Positions 8,282-16,702 of a stretch of 64,000 nt of DNA are shown in pieces. The stretch comes from Chlorobiaceae bacterium. GTDB taxonomy: Bacteria > Bacteroidota > Chlorobiia > Chlorobiales > Chlorobiaceae. The stretch is from contig JAAXWO010000008.1 in assembly GCA_013334965.1 (NCBI GenBank), positions 62,001 to 126,000 on the forward strand, written 5' to 3'. The translations under genes were made by a program, and so were the position numbers. How positions within the stretch are numbered: the first letter of the stretch is position 1; every line of letters begins with the position of its first letter. The notes under the pieces were generated by a model that did no database searches, had not been told where the DNA came from, and saw nothing but the letters and a program-made list of their open reading frames with translations.

Positions 8282-9183
8282 ACCTCCGATTGTCCAGAGC
8301 GGCTGTTTCCCTGATGCTGGGTGCGGGGATCTTTTCGATTTCCGGTTGCGGTCAGAATGACCGATCGGACGGTTATGGAAATTTCGAAGCTACGGAAATC
8401 GTGGTTTCGTCCGAAGCTGCCGGAAAGCTGGTTCGATACGATGTCGAGGAGGGAAAGAAATTCAATAAAGATGAAGTGGCCGCAGTGGTCGACACCACAC
8501 AGCTCGATCTGAACAGGAAACAGTTGAACGCAGAACTCAGGGCCCTTGTCAGCCAGAGACCATCCATCGCAGCTGAAGCCGCAGTATACAGGCAGCAGCG
8601 CATGAACATCCAGCAAGACCTTGATCGCTATTCCCGACTGGTGCGTGAGGGAGCCGTACCAGCAAAGCGGCTGGAGGAGATCGAAGACCAGGCGCATGTA
8701 ATCGATCGCCAGATCGGAGCTGTCAATTCGAAAACTCCAGGCGTCGTCTCGCAGGCTGAGTCGATCGCGGCCCAGATCGGCAAGCTGGACGACCAGATAA
8801 CCAAAAGCATCGTGCGAAACCCGGTTCAGGGTATAGTACTTGCAAAATATGCCGAACCAGGCGAAGTGGTCACCTACGGCAAGCCGCTCTACAGGATCGC
8901 CGATACAGGGCTCATGTACCTGCGCGTTTACCTGTCAGGCGCCCAGCTCTCCCAGGTCCGTATCGGACAGGAGGTCAAGGTGCTCATCGACGCAGGAAAG
9001 CCTGCCGGAAAAAGCATGAAGGGAAAAGTCACCTGGATATCAGACAAAGCCGAATTCACGCCGAAGATCATCCAGACCCGGGAGGACCGGGTCAATATGG
9101 TCTATGCCGTCAAGGTGCTCGTGGGCAATCCTGACGGCCTGCTGAAGATCGGCATGCCCGGCGAAATCCTTTTCAAACCCTGA
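8278..9183 (+). CDS. HlyD-family periplasmic adaptor (membrane fusion lipoprotein)
   Basis: The 301-residue product begins with a lipoprotein signal ending ISGC. The split biotinyl-lipoyl-like domain flanks a long helical hairpin (about residues 75-175, rich in Q, R, E, A), followed by a beta-barrel domain. This matches YbhG/YhiI-type adaptors that join an inner-membrane ABC exporter to an outer-membrane TolC channel. It is first of five export genes with overlapping or 0-8 base junctions. No tolC-like gene lies nearby. Confidence 0.9.
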   Translation: MNLRLSRAAVSLMLGAGIFSISGCGQNDRSDGYGNFEATEIVVSSEAAGKLVRYDVEEGKKFNKDEVAAVVDTTQLDLNRKQLNAELRALVSQRPSIAAEAAVYRQQRMNIQQDLDRYSRLVREGAVPAKRLEEIEDQAHVIDRQIGAVNSKTPGVVSQAESIAAQIGKLDDQITKSIVRNPVQGIVLAKYAEPGEVVTYGKPLYRIADTGLMYLRVYLSGAQLSQVRIGQEVKVLIDAGKPAGKSMKGKVTWISDKAEFTPKIIQTREDRVNMVYAVKVLVGNPDGLLKIGMPGEILFKP

Positions 9184-9191
9184 AACAGATC

Positions 9192-10127
9192 ATGAATCCG
9201 GCCGTAACCACCGAAAACCTCTCGAAACGTTTTGGAAAGGTCGAGGCGCTCAGGGGGATCAGTTTTTGTGTTCCGGAAGCTGAACTGTTCGGCCTCATAG
9301 GGGCCGATGGGGCGGGGAAGACCACCCTGTTCCGCATCCTGGCGACTCTTATACTTCCTGATGCCGGAAACGCATCCCTTCTCGGGCTTGATACGGTCAA
9401 ATCGTATCGTGCGATCAGGACGCGGATCGGATACATGCCGGGACGTTTTTCACTCTATCAGGACCTCAGCGTCGAAGAAAACCTCAACTTCTTCGCCACC
9501 GTTTTCGGCACGACCGTCAAAGAGAACTACGAACTGATCAGGGATATCTACGTTCAGCTCGAACCGTTCCGCTCCCGCCGAGCCGGGCAGCTCTCCGGGG
9601 GCATGAAACAGAAGCTCGCCCTATGCTGTGCGCTGGTGCACCGCCCGGAACTGCTGCTGCTTGATGAACCGACCACAGGCGTCGACGCCGTATCGAGACA
9701 GGAGTTCTGGCAGATGCTCGGTCGGCTGAAACAGCAGGGAATCACCATTCTCGTTTCGACGCCATACATGGACGAAGCATCGCTCTGCGACCGGGTGGCG
9801 TTCCTGCAGGAGGGACGGGTACTGGCCATCGACACTCCGACAGGCATCACTACGCTATTCAGAAAACCGCTGTTCGCCGTTCGCTCACGTGATAAACATC
9901 GGTTGATAACCAAACTGCGTACCTACGAACACGCGGCTTCGGTCTTTGCATTCGGCGATTCTGTCCACTACACCGATCTCCGTCAATCGCCTGAGCCGCA
10001 TGAACTCAAGGCGTGGCTGAAGACTGAAGGATTTGACGATGCCGAGGCGGAACCAGTAAAGCCTGGCATCGAAGATACCTTCATGGCGCTGATGGAGTCG
10101 GGCGAGTCCCCGGAGGAGAACTCCTGA
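9192..10127 (+). CDS. ABC exporter ATPase 1
   Basis: 311 residues. Walker A is GADGAGKTT, the signature LSGGMKQKLALC is intact, and Walker B is LLLLDEPTTGVD. The switch-region His expected before YMDEA is replaced by Pro (STPYMDEA). It resembles one half of YbhF/RbbA-type double ATPases; here the halves are separate genes. It ends with TGATG, overlapping ATPase 2 by one base. It is predicted to form a heterodimer with ATPase 2 and power the two permeases downstream. Confidence 0.92.
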   Translation: MNPAVTTENLSKRFGKVEALRGISFCVPEAELFGLIGADGAGKTTLFRILATLILPDAGNASLLGLDTVKSYRAIRTRIGYMPGRFSLYQDLSVEENLNFFATVFGTTVKENYELIRDIYVQLEPFRSRRAGQLSGGMKQKLALCCALVHRPELLLLDEPTTGVDAVSRQEFWQMLGRLKQQGITILVSTPYMDEASLCDRVAFLQEGRVLAIDTPTGITTLFRKPLFAVRSRDKHRLITKLRTYEHAASVFAFGDSVHYTDLRQSPEPHELKAWLKTEGFDDAEAEPVKPGIEDTFMALMESGESPEENS

Positions 10128-10870
10128 TGCCTGAACCGGTCATCCATACTGAAAAGCTTTCGAAGCGCTTCGGGAGCTTCACCGCCGTGGACGAAATTTC
10201 CTTCAGCGTCTCAGCTGGCGAAATCTTCGGATTCCTCGGGGCGAACGGAGCGGGAAAGACAACGGCCATGAAAATGCTGACCGGACTTCTTGCCCCCACC
10301 TCAGGCCAGGCGACCGTGGCAGGATTTGATGTTTACCGTCAGTCGGAGGAGATCAAAAGAAACATCGGCTATATGAGCCAACGATTCTCCCTTTACGACG
10401 ACCTGACGCCACGGGAGAACATCCGGTTTTTCGGTGGCATTTACGGACTCGGCAAAGCAGAAATCACGGCAAAATGCGATCAGATGCTGGAATCCCTGGA
10501 GCTTGTCAAGGTAAGGGATTCACGGCTCTCATCGCTACCGCTCGGCTGGAAGCAGAAACTCGCTTTTTCGGTCGCCCTCCTTCATGAACCGAAACTGGTG
10601 TTTCTGGACGAACCGACCGGTGGCGTTGATCCGGTAACCCGTAGACGTTTCTGGGATCTCATATACAAAGCAGCATCAGACGGGATAACTGTTTTTGTTA
10701 CAACGCATTATATGGATGAAGCCGAATACTGCGACCGTGTATCGATCATGGTTGACGGCAAAATCGCAGCACTTGACACCCCTGAGGCACTCAAGGGATC
10801 GTTCGGGACAGCCACCATGAACGACCTGTTCATAAAACTTGCCCGGCCTGCTATAAGGAGCGGGGAATGA
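10127..10870 (+). CDS. ABC exporter ATPase 2
   Basis: 247 residues. Walker A is GANGAGKTTAMKML, Walker B LVFLDEPTGGVD, and the switch His is present (TTHYMDEAEYCDR). The signature is degenerate, LPLGWKQKLAFS in place of LSGGQ; as I recall this form is common in YbhF/RbbA-like ATPases. The defects of the two ATPases are complementary, so a heterodimer would have one consensus ATP site and one degenerate site. It overlaps the first permease gene by four bases. Confidence 0.92.
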   Translation: MPEPVIHTEKLSKRFGSFTAVDEISFSVSAGEIFGFLGANGAGKTTAMKMLTGLLAPTSGQATVAGFDVYRQSEEIKRNIGYMSQRFSLYDDLTPRENIRFFGGIYGLGKAEITAKCDQMLESLELVKVRDSRLSSLPLGWKQKLAFSVALLHEPKLVFLDEPTGGVDPVTRRRFWDLIYKAASDGITVFVTTHYMDEAEYCDRVSIMVDGKIAALDTPEALKGSFGTATMNDLFIKLARPAIRSGE

Positions 10871-11973
10871 AGCGATTCATCGGATTCGTCAGGAAGGAGT
10901 TCTTCCACATCATGCGTGACCGAAGAACGGCTGCCATCCTTTTCGGAATGCCCATCCTTCAGTTGCTGTTGTTCGGCTTTGCGATCCGTAACGAGATCAC
11001 CGAAGTCAGGACAGGCATCCTTGATCTTTCGCATGATGTCGTAACACAGGAGCTGACCGACAAAATTTTCTCATCAGGGACCTTTGTCGCTTCAGGGGTA
11101 CTGAACAACGGCAAGGAGACCGGCCCGGCGTTCGCTTCCGGAAAAATGAACGAAGTGGTAGTTTTCGAATCCGGGTTCGCCGGGAACCTTCAACGGGACG
11201 GCACTGCGCAGATGCAGGTCATTACTGACGGTTCTGACCCGAATGTATCAAGGATCATCACCGGATATACGGAGTCGGTCGTCAGGGAGTTCCTCGTCGA
11301 AAAGGCTGAATCGACGGGAACGGCGCAAGGGGTCGAAGCTGTGCCTGTCATGATGTTCAATTCTGCGCTCAAAAGCGTCTATCTGTTCGTTCCTGGCCTG
11401 ATGGCGATGATCCTGATGCTGGTTTCGGCCCTGATGACCTCCATCAGCATAACCCGTGAAAAAGAGAGCGGAACAATGGAGCTCCTGCTCGTCTCCTCAC
11501 TGAAACCTGTGCAGGTTATTATCGGCAAGGTTGTCCCTTACCTTCTGCTTTCGTTCGTCAACGTCATCACCGTCCTGGCGCTTGCGTTCCTGGTGTTCGG
11601 AGTGCCTTGCCGGGGCAGCATCGCGCTTCTGTTGGGAGAATCACTGCTGTTCATCATGACGGCCCTCTCCCTTGGCATCCTGATTTCGAGCATAACCAAT
11701 TCGCAGCAGGTAGCCATGATGATATCCCTGGCTGGCCTGCTTATGCCCACCGTCCTGCTTTCGGGGTTCATCTTTCCGATCACCAGCATGCCGTTGCCCC
11801 TGCAGGTGATCAGCAACATCATTCCTGCCAGATGGTACCTGGTGATCGTCAGGGGCATCATGCTCAAGGGGGCTGGCATTGGCGTCCTGTGGCAAGAAAC
11901 GCTTGTGCTCGTCTTCATGTCCCTGCTTTTCATGACGGTAAGCGTCCGTAAATTCAGCGAACGTCTGCAATGA
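10867..11973 (+). CDS. ABC-2 type permease 1 of the exporter
   Basis: 368 residues with the YbhS/YhhJ layout: one N-terminal helix after a basic start (RKEFFHIMRDRRTAA), a periplasmic domain of about 140 residues, then five helices. The conserved TREKESGTMELLLVSSLKP segment lies between the second and third helices. It overlaps its neighbours by four bases on both sides, indicating a single translationally coupled operon. Confidence 0.92.
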   Translation: MKRFIGFVRKEFFHIMRDRRTAAILFGMPILQLLLFGFAIRNEITEVRTGILDLSHDVVTQELTDKIFSSGTFVASGVLNNGKETGPAFASGKMNEVVVFESGFAGNLQRDGTAQMQVITDGSDPNVSRIITGYTESVVREFLVEKAESTGTAQGVEAVPVMMFNSALKSVYLFVPGLMAMILMLVSALMTSISITREKESGTMELLLVSSLKPVQVIIGKVVPYLLLSFVNVITVLALAFLVFGVPCRGSIALLLGESLLFIMTALSLGILISSITNSQQVAMMISLAGLLMPTVLLSGFIFPITSMPLPLQVISNIIPARWYLVIVRGIMLKGAGIGVLWQETLVLVFMSLLFMTVSVRKFSERLQ

Positions 11974-13127
11974 AAAGCATGCCTAAAGACTATCTGCAAC
12001 CGATGAGGATCGTCGTGCATCTGCTCAGGAAAGAGTTCATCCAGATCTTTCATAACAAGGGGATGCTGCCGCTTATTTTCGTCATGCCCTTCATACAGCT
12101 CGTCATCCTGTCAAATGCGGCCACATTCGATGTAGCCCAGGTACCGTTCCACCTTCAGGACTACGACCGAACGCCGCTTTCTGAACATCTGGTAAAAAGA
12201 TTCACATCGACAGGATATTTCAGGATGACAGGGGAGTCATCCAGGCAGGATAAAGGTATCGACGCGCTTATCAGTCGTGAGGCCGACATGGTAATCGTCA
12301 TACCACGAGAGTTCGAAAAGGAGATGATCAATAGCGGACATGCTCGCATCCAGCTGGTCATCAACGCTGAAGACGGTTTTAACGCCGGGGTTGTCAGGGG
12401 TTACGCGTATGAAATTATTTCTTCGTTCAACCGGGACATCAAACGGTTGCTGCCGCAAATGTCGAGCCCGGCAACTGTTCAACCCAACATCGAGATCCGA
12501 TCATCGGGGTGGTACAACCCCGAACTTGTCTATTCGGAATATATGGTTCCGGGTGTGCTGGTCGTGCTGGTGACCATCATCGGACTTTTTCTTTCTGCGA
12601 TGAATGTCGTACGGGAAAAGGAGATCGGCACGATCGACCAGATCAACGTGACACCTATAAAACGCTGGCAGTTCATCACAGGTAAGTTGTTTCCATTCCT
12701 TGTCATAGGGCTTGGAGAACTGACGGTTGGGCTCCTGATCGCAAGAGTTGCATTCCATGTGCCGATGCTTGGCTCATATGCACTGATCTACTTCGTTGCC
12801 ACGATCTATCTGCTTGTCGTACTGGGGATGGGACTCCTGATCTCAACAACGACTGACACCCAGCAACAGGCGATGTTCATCGCCTGGTTCTTTACCGTGA
12901 TCTTTATCCTGTTGAGCGGACTTTTCACCCCGATAGAAAGCATGCCTCACTGGGCACAGAACCTCACGCAACTAAATCCGATCAGGCATTTCGTGGATAT
13001 CATCCGGCGCATTATGCTGAAAGGATCGGTAATTGAAGAGATACTCGTGCCACTGGGCATCCTCAGCGTCCAGTCTGCAGTGATGCTTACGCTTGCCATC
13101 GTGCGATACAGAAAAATATCAGCATAG
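11970..13127 (+). CDS. ABC-2 type permease 2 of the exporter
   Basis: 385 residues, a paralogue of the preceding permease (RKEFIQIFHNKGMLPL start, VREKEIGTIDQINVTPIKR). With HlyD, two ATPases and permease 1 it completes a YbhGFSR-like exporter, a family linked to efflux of organic compounds or cations. The last gene of the operon; ATG at 11970 overlaps the upstream stop (ATGA), and an internal Met at about residue 12 is an alternative start. Substrate cannot be read from sequence. Confidence 0.92.
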   Translation: MKSMPKDYLQPMRIVVHLLRKEFIQIFHNKGMLPLIFVMPFIQLVILSNAATFDVAQVPFHLQDYDRTPLSEHLVKRFTSTGYFRMTGESSRQDKGIDALISREADMVIVIPREFEKEMINSGHARIQLVINAEDGFNAGVVRGYAYEIISSFNRDIKRLLPQMSSPATVQPNIEIRSSGWYNPELVYSEYMVPGVLVVLVTIIGLFLSAMNVVREKEIGTIDQINVTPIKRWQFITGKLFPFLVIGLGELTVGLLIARVAFHVPMLGSYALIYFVATIYLLVVLGMGLLISTTTDTQQQAMFIAWFFTVIFILLSGLFTPIESMPHWAQNLTQLNPIRHFVDIIRRIMLKGSVIEEILVPLGILSVQSAVMLTLAIVRYRKISA

Positions 13128-13207
13128 TGGGTGTCATGAGGATTCGATCCGACATAAAGACTCAACGTAACAATTTCCGGAAGGAGAATTCTTGCCACAC
13201 AAATAAC

Positions 13208-13229
13208 TTTACATAATTTATATTATACA
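13208..13229 (+). repeat. 22-bp inverted repeat, left copy
   Basis: This copy pairs in inverted orientation with 13895-13916: 21 of 22 bases match and 18 are continuous (13208-13225). The core is itself an imperfect palindrome of ATAAT/ATTAT half-sites. Either a pair of operators or the ends of a small element about 709 bases long. Confidence 0.7.
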
Positions 13230-13395
13230 ACATATCTGACAAAAGACAGCGAAAGGAATAATTGAGCTTTATGCTGTATTTCAACCGCCCTGAAGATTCT
13301 GGCATCAACCTGTTCTTCTCCCTCGGGAACTTAGGCAAGCAGAATGCTTCCGTTCCTGAACACCTCCTTTGTATCAATCAACGCGTCAATCGCGG

Positions 13396-13521
13396 TTATT
13401 TTCCGTTCAACTCGAAAATCTTCCTGCCGTTTCCGGGTACAACCGGATCGACCATGAACTGATATATCAACCCGAAGGTCGCAAACAAGATTACGATACT
13501 CGCACCACCAGGTATCGTCAT
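13396..13521 (-). CDS. Candidate 41-residue single-helix membrane protein
   Basis: Not recognised. The ORF reads ATG 13521 to TAA 13396. A good ribosome site (GAGGA, eight bases upstream on the minus strand) precedes it. The peptide starts MTIPGGASIVILFATFGLIY, one hydrophobic helix of about 18 residues, and continues with a polar tail containing DPVVPGNGRK and ending ELNGK. That is the layout of small accessory subunits of membrane complexes. It lies alone inside the inverted repeats. No family is claimed; conservation in other Chlorobi would decide. Confidence 0.5.
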   Translation of the reverse strand: MTIPGGASIVILFATFGLIYQFMVDPVVPGNGRKIFELNGK

Positions 13522-13894
13522 ATTTCTGTCCTCAGAGCGTTTTATTTCTCGAATACAGGTAATGCGATATCATCATTCATCACCGTACTGATGTTCCATG
13601 AGGCGTTATGCAGACAACTCGAAAATACGATCGCTTGCCTTGTTCATGCCGCTCGCCATGAGCTGATCTTTCCTGGGGCCCATTTCTGACAGCCAGTAAC
13701 TTGACATAAGGTCGAATGTGACGCGCTCCATCAAACAGATGTGCCACCGATATCGCCAGCGACCGACTCTTTAACAAAGCCATCCGGCGACATAAAATTA
13801 ACAACAATGTCCTTTGTCATGAATACGCATCAACATGATCGCCAAGGCCGCACACCACATATATCATATATACTCACCCCTTGCCGCCAGCGGA

Positions 13895-13916
13895 TTGCAT
13901 AATATAAATTATGTAA
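13895..13916 (-). repeat. 22-bp inverted repeat, right copy
   Basis: Inverted partner of 13208-13229, with one mismatch at position 13898. It lies about 105 bases before the CsoR-like palindrome and 296 bases before the rhodanese start. Confidence 0.7.
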
Positions 13917-14020
13917 TTAATGCACATTACAGCCTTTTCTATACATATACGACAAACATCAGCTCCATCAGATCAGTGTGAAAATAAACTATTGCTCCTT
14001 TCCTGATATTTGTTAGATTA

Positions 14021-14039
14021 TATACCCATACGGGGTATA
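14021..14039 (+). promoter_or_regulatory. CsoR/CstR-like operator upstream of the rhodanese gene
   Basis: A perfect dyad, tataccc-atacg-gggtata, with GC tracts flanked by AT. This is the type of site bound by CsoR/RcnR-family repressors (copper-sensing CsoR, persulfide-sensing CstR), whose operators have TACC...GGTA with C/G runs. The next gene downstream is a rhodanese, a typical CstR-controlled function. No CsoR-family gene lies in the window. Spacing to the rhodanese ATG is 172 bases. Confidence 0.55.
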
Positions 14040-14211
14040 GGTATTGTACACAACAAACCGATCGATGTCCTATATGGATCTCCCCTTGCCATTCAGTAAT
14101 AAAATAAACTGCCTCTCATCCCCTTCGATTCGGCGCAGGCAATCCGATACAAGAGACCTATGGCTTGACATGAGAAGCAGGTGAGCGAGAAATAGTCATA
14201 AATCATATAGC

Positions 14212-14583
14212 ATGAACAAGACACGTGAAGTCAGCCCCAGCGCTGCACTCGCAATGATAAAAAAAGGCGCATTGCTTGTCGATGTACGTGAACCATCTGA
14301 AATTGAAAGAAAAGCATTCGATGTTCCCGACATCATGTCGATTCCGTTACGCGAAATTGAAAAACGATACAAGGAAATCCCCGCCAACCGTCAGGTAATT
14401 CTCGCCTGTCGAAGCGGAAATCGCAGTTTGATGGCGCTCCAGGTCCTGATGAGCAAAGGACACCGGAAAGCGGTCAGCATGCAATCGGGAATTTCCGGAT
14501 GGTCACGGGCTGAACTCCCAATCAGACAAAAGCAGACTCAACATTCATTCTCATGGTTATTGCGGCTTTTTCACAAGAAATGA
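14212..14583 (+). CDS. Single-domain rhodanese (sulfurtransferase)
   Basis: 123 residues with one rhodanese domain (residues about 5-105): VDVREPSEIE near the start and the active-site loop ACRSGNRS, whose Cys carries the persulfide. There is no signal peptide, so it is cytoplasmic; the C-end is basic and may touch the membrane. It would move sulfane sulfur between carriers, a plausible job in a sulfide oxidiser. The CsoR/CstR-like palindrome upstream suggests control by persulfide or copper. Confidence 0.92.
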   Translation: MNKTREVSPSAALAMIKKGALLVDVREPSEIERKAFDVPDIMSIPLREIEKRYKEIPANRQVILACRSGNRSLMALQVLMSKGHRKAVSMQSGISGWSRAELPIRQKQTQHSFSWLLRLFHKK

Positions 14584-14594
14584 AATAGGCAACG

Positions 14595-15290
14595 CTATAC
14601 GACGGCGCCGAACATCTTGCCGACACCCGCAGTGATCGCCATTGCGAGAGCGCCCCAGAAGGCGACTCGCATCGAACCATTAACAATGGATGCTCCTCCA
14701 GCATAAGCCGCAGTCCCCCCCAGAACGACCAAAGTTACAAGCGTTGTCACCGTGGAAATTTCGGCAACAAGGGTCGAGGGAGCCAGAAACGCAGCTGCAA
14801 TCGGAATGATCGCTCCCGCGACAAAAGATATCGCTGAGGAAATTGCGGCCTGGATAGGGCGTGCCCGCAACGTCTCAGTAATGCCAAGCTCATCGCGGGC
14901 ATGGGCCCCAAGGGCATCAACCGACATAAGCTTTTCTGCCACTCGCCTGGCCAGCGGCTCATCGAGTCCCCGACTCACGTAGATGGATGTCAGCTCATTC
15001 AGTTCAAGTTCAGGTTCAGTAATCAATTCACGCTTTTCCCGCTCGATATCAGCGCTTTCGGTATCGGCCTGAGACTGGACCGAAACATACTCCCCTGCCG
15101 CCATAGACATTGCACCGGCTACCATTCCAGCTACACCCGTCAGCAGAATACTGTCATGAGAGGCTCCTGCAGCAGCGACACCAATGACAAGACTTGATAC
15201 CGAAATGGTTCCGTCATTTGCACCGAGTACCGCAGCCCGAAGCCATCCGATCCTGTCCGATCTGTGTGATTCCTTATGAATGCGAGACAT
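14595..15290 (-). CDS. VIT1/CCC1-family metal transporter
   Basis: 231 residues. The hallmark first helix GANDGTISVSSLVIGV, then GMVAGAMSMAAGEYVSVQSQAD, a charged cytoplasmic domain (residues about 75-140, ESADIEREKRELI), and three more helices. VIT/CCC1 proteins move Fe2+ or Mn2+ across membranes, usually out of the cytoplasm. It converges with the rhodanese gene (11 bases apart), so it is not cotranscribed with it. Confidence 0.92.
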   Translation of the reverse strand: MSRIHKESHRSDRIGWLRAAVLGANDGTISVSSLVIGVAAAGASHDSILLTGVAGMVAGAMSMAAGEYVSVQSQADTESADIEREKRELITEPELELNELTSIYVSRGLDEPLARRVAEKLMSVDALGAHARDELGITETLRARPIQAAISSAISFVAGAIIPIAAAFLAPSTLVAEISTVTTLVTLVVLGGTAAYAGGASIVNGSMRVAFWGALAMAITAGVGKMFGAVV

Positions 15291-15602
15291 TTGTATGATC
15301 TCCCTTTTTGTAACTAAAAAAACCAGACTGACCCCCGTGCAATTTCAACCTCAGAAAGTCTTGTCGCTATCTACGGTCATGATTTGAGACGTCGTACTCC
15401 ATCAATGGCTTTTGACATAGAAAAGATTAATGAGCCTGATGGTTTTGCCTGAAAACGACCTGGGCAAAAGGCAGCATAAACAAGAAAGAGGCATACGGTC
15501 CAATCCTGAGATAGAAATATCTTCAAGAATAGACCATATGCCTCACACACGCCACACAAACCACACCACACCACGCTAACCACACAAACTACTCAACGTC
15601 AA
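15291..15602. other. Gap between VIT-type and barrel genes
   Basis: 312 bases, no gene seen. It contains a long hairpin (15488-15544) and a low-complexity CA-rich run (about 15541-15592). Presumably it includes the promoter of the VIT-type gene. Confidence 0.5.
15488..15544 (-). terminator. Probable terminator of the beta-barrel gene
   Basis: A 13-bp stem with one mismatch (15488-15500 with 15532-15544) encloses a smaller hairpin (agata/tatct). On the minus strand the stem is followed by a T-rich stretch. It lies 58 bases beyond the stop of the barrel gene. The T-run is imperfect, so it may instead be a stability or processing hairpin. Confidence 0.45.
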
Positions 15603-16208
15603 TCAGAAGTAGTAGTGAGCACCAAGAGCTATGGCAATACCGTTAAGGTCGATATCTATATCGCCTACATTTGCATCATTCGTGTAATCGATATGATGGA
15701 ACTTGTAGCCGACTTCGAAATTGAATCCGAGCTCAGGAATTTCAGCAAAACTGAACTCTGATCCGATAAGCGGGTTAACGACATAAACGCCGACATCACC
15801 AGGCGTTCCAACTCCGTCTGCTTCAAGGTTGATACTTCCAAGTCCGCCCTCGATGCCTACATAGAAACGGCTGTGAGGCTTGACGACGGGTGAAAACATA
15901 ACCTTGGCCGTACCGAGCAATAAATCTCCGTCCAATTTGTTGGCGATGAAATTAATGCCGGAAACAGTGGCGTTGCCATAGAAAAAATTCACTTCCGCGG
16001 CGACATTGTTGTTAACCCAATACCGACCACTAAGGCCCTGCAGGATACTACCTCCGAAAATGCCTTCATAACCAAGCCCGACCTTGCCCGCATTTGGACC
16101 ATTTGAAGCTTCTGCGGCAATAGCGGTCGTGCCTGAGCCAAAAACGAAAGAAGCGGCAAGACATACCGATGCAATTGCCGCTTTGTTCTTCATGATGATT
16201 TTTTTCAT
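15603..16208 (-). CDS. Small outer-membrane beta-barrel protein
   Basis: 201 residues. A signal peptide ends around AIAA (residues 1-32). The mature 170 residues are alternating beta strands ending in the aromatic ALGAHYYF, the usual C-terminal signature of outer-membrane barrels recognised by BAM; an eight-strand barrel is plausible. Function unknown. The ATG at 16193 (Met6) is an alternative start. Confidence 0.75.
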   Translation of the reverse strand: MKKIIMKNKAAIASVCLAASFVFGSGTTAIAAEASNGPNAGKVGLGYEGIFGGSILQGLSGRYWVNNNVAAEVNFFYGNATVSGINFIANKLDGDLLLGTAKVMFSPVVKPHSRFYVGIEGGLGSINLEADGVGTPGDVGVYVVNPLIGSEFSFAEIPELGFNFEVGYKFHHIDYTNDANVGDIDIDLNGIAIALGAHYYF

Positions 16209-16390
16209 GATGTAACGTGTTTAATGATTGTTAAGACAAAGTCAAAACACCGCAACACTACATCAAAAATATAAATGAAATATACTTCAACTGCAACTAC
16301 GCTGAATAAGAGCGTATTTTATCGGCAATTAGAGCCCTGCATCATGAAATTTGCCGTAGTCGTCAATGAACCCCGAGCTCCAATGCACAA

Positions 16391-16702
16391 TCAATCCAGT
16401 CGATGATCCCCCTCGACCAGCTTTGTCGTATTCTCGGCGATGCGGAACGTCGCCACGAGTGCTTCCAGCACAAGCCTTGCTGCCAGGGTCAGAAGTATAA
16501 AAAAGACTGGAGAGAGCAGGATGCTCAGAATTCCTCGCACAAAATCTTCGCGAATCACCGCAATGCCGCTACCGATCATGCCAAGAGCTGTAAACCCTGC
16601 AAAAGCGATCCCGATAATGTAGAGATACTTGATGATCTGGAGCGTAATGAACTCTTTGAACGAAAAGTCGAATAGTTTATTGAAAAAGTGTCCTTTGTCC
16701 AT
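16391..16702 (-). CDS. DUF4282-type small membrane protein
   Basis: 103 residues. A short soluble start (FFNKLFDFSFKEFIT) is followed by two hydrophobic helices separated by a short loop, then an amphipathic tail (residues 80-103). This matches the DUF4282 family of unknown function. It stands alone between the barrel gene and an oxidoreductase on the other strand. Confidence 0.8.
   Translation of the reverse strand: MDKGHFFNKLFDFSFKEFITLQIIKYLYIIGIAFAGFTALGMIGSGIAVIREDFVRGILSILLSPVFFILLTLAARLVLEALVATFRIAENTTKLVEGDHRLD

Larger units (their letters stand above)
13128..14211. other. AT-rich accessory stretch with small features
   Basis: 1.08 kb without a long gene and more AT-rich than its neighbours. 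It holds a 22-bp inverted repeat pair (13208-13229 and 13895-13916), a 41-codon membrane-protein ORF on the minus strand (13396-13521) and a CsoR/CstR-like palindrome (14021-14039), each listed separately. Other open frames here lack an RBS or protein-like composition. Confidence 0.6.

Noticed and set aside
14074-14184. 36-codon plus-strand ORF between the operator and the rhodanese
   Set aside because: No RBS and a composition without protein-like order.
15541-15595. CA-rich run that looks like a repeat array
   Set aside because: Irregular units and no spacers, so not a CRISPR or tandem repeat of defined period.
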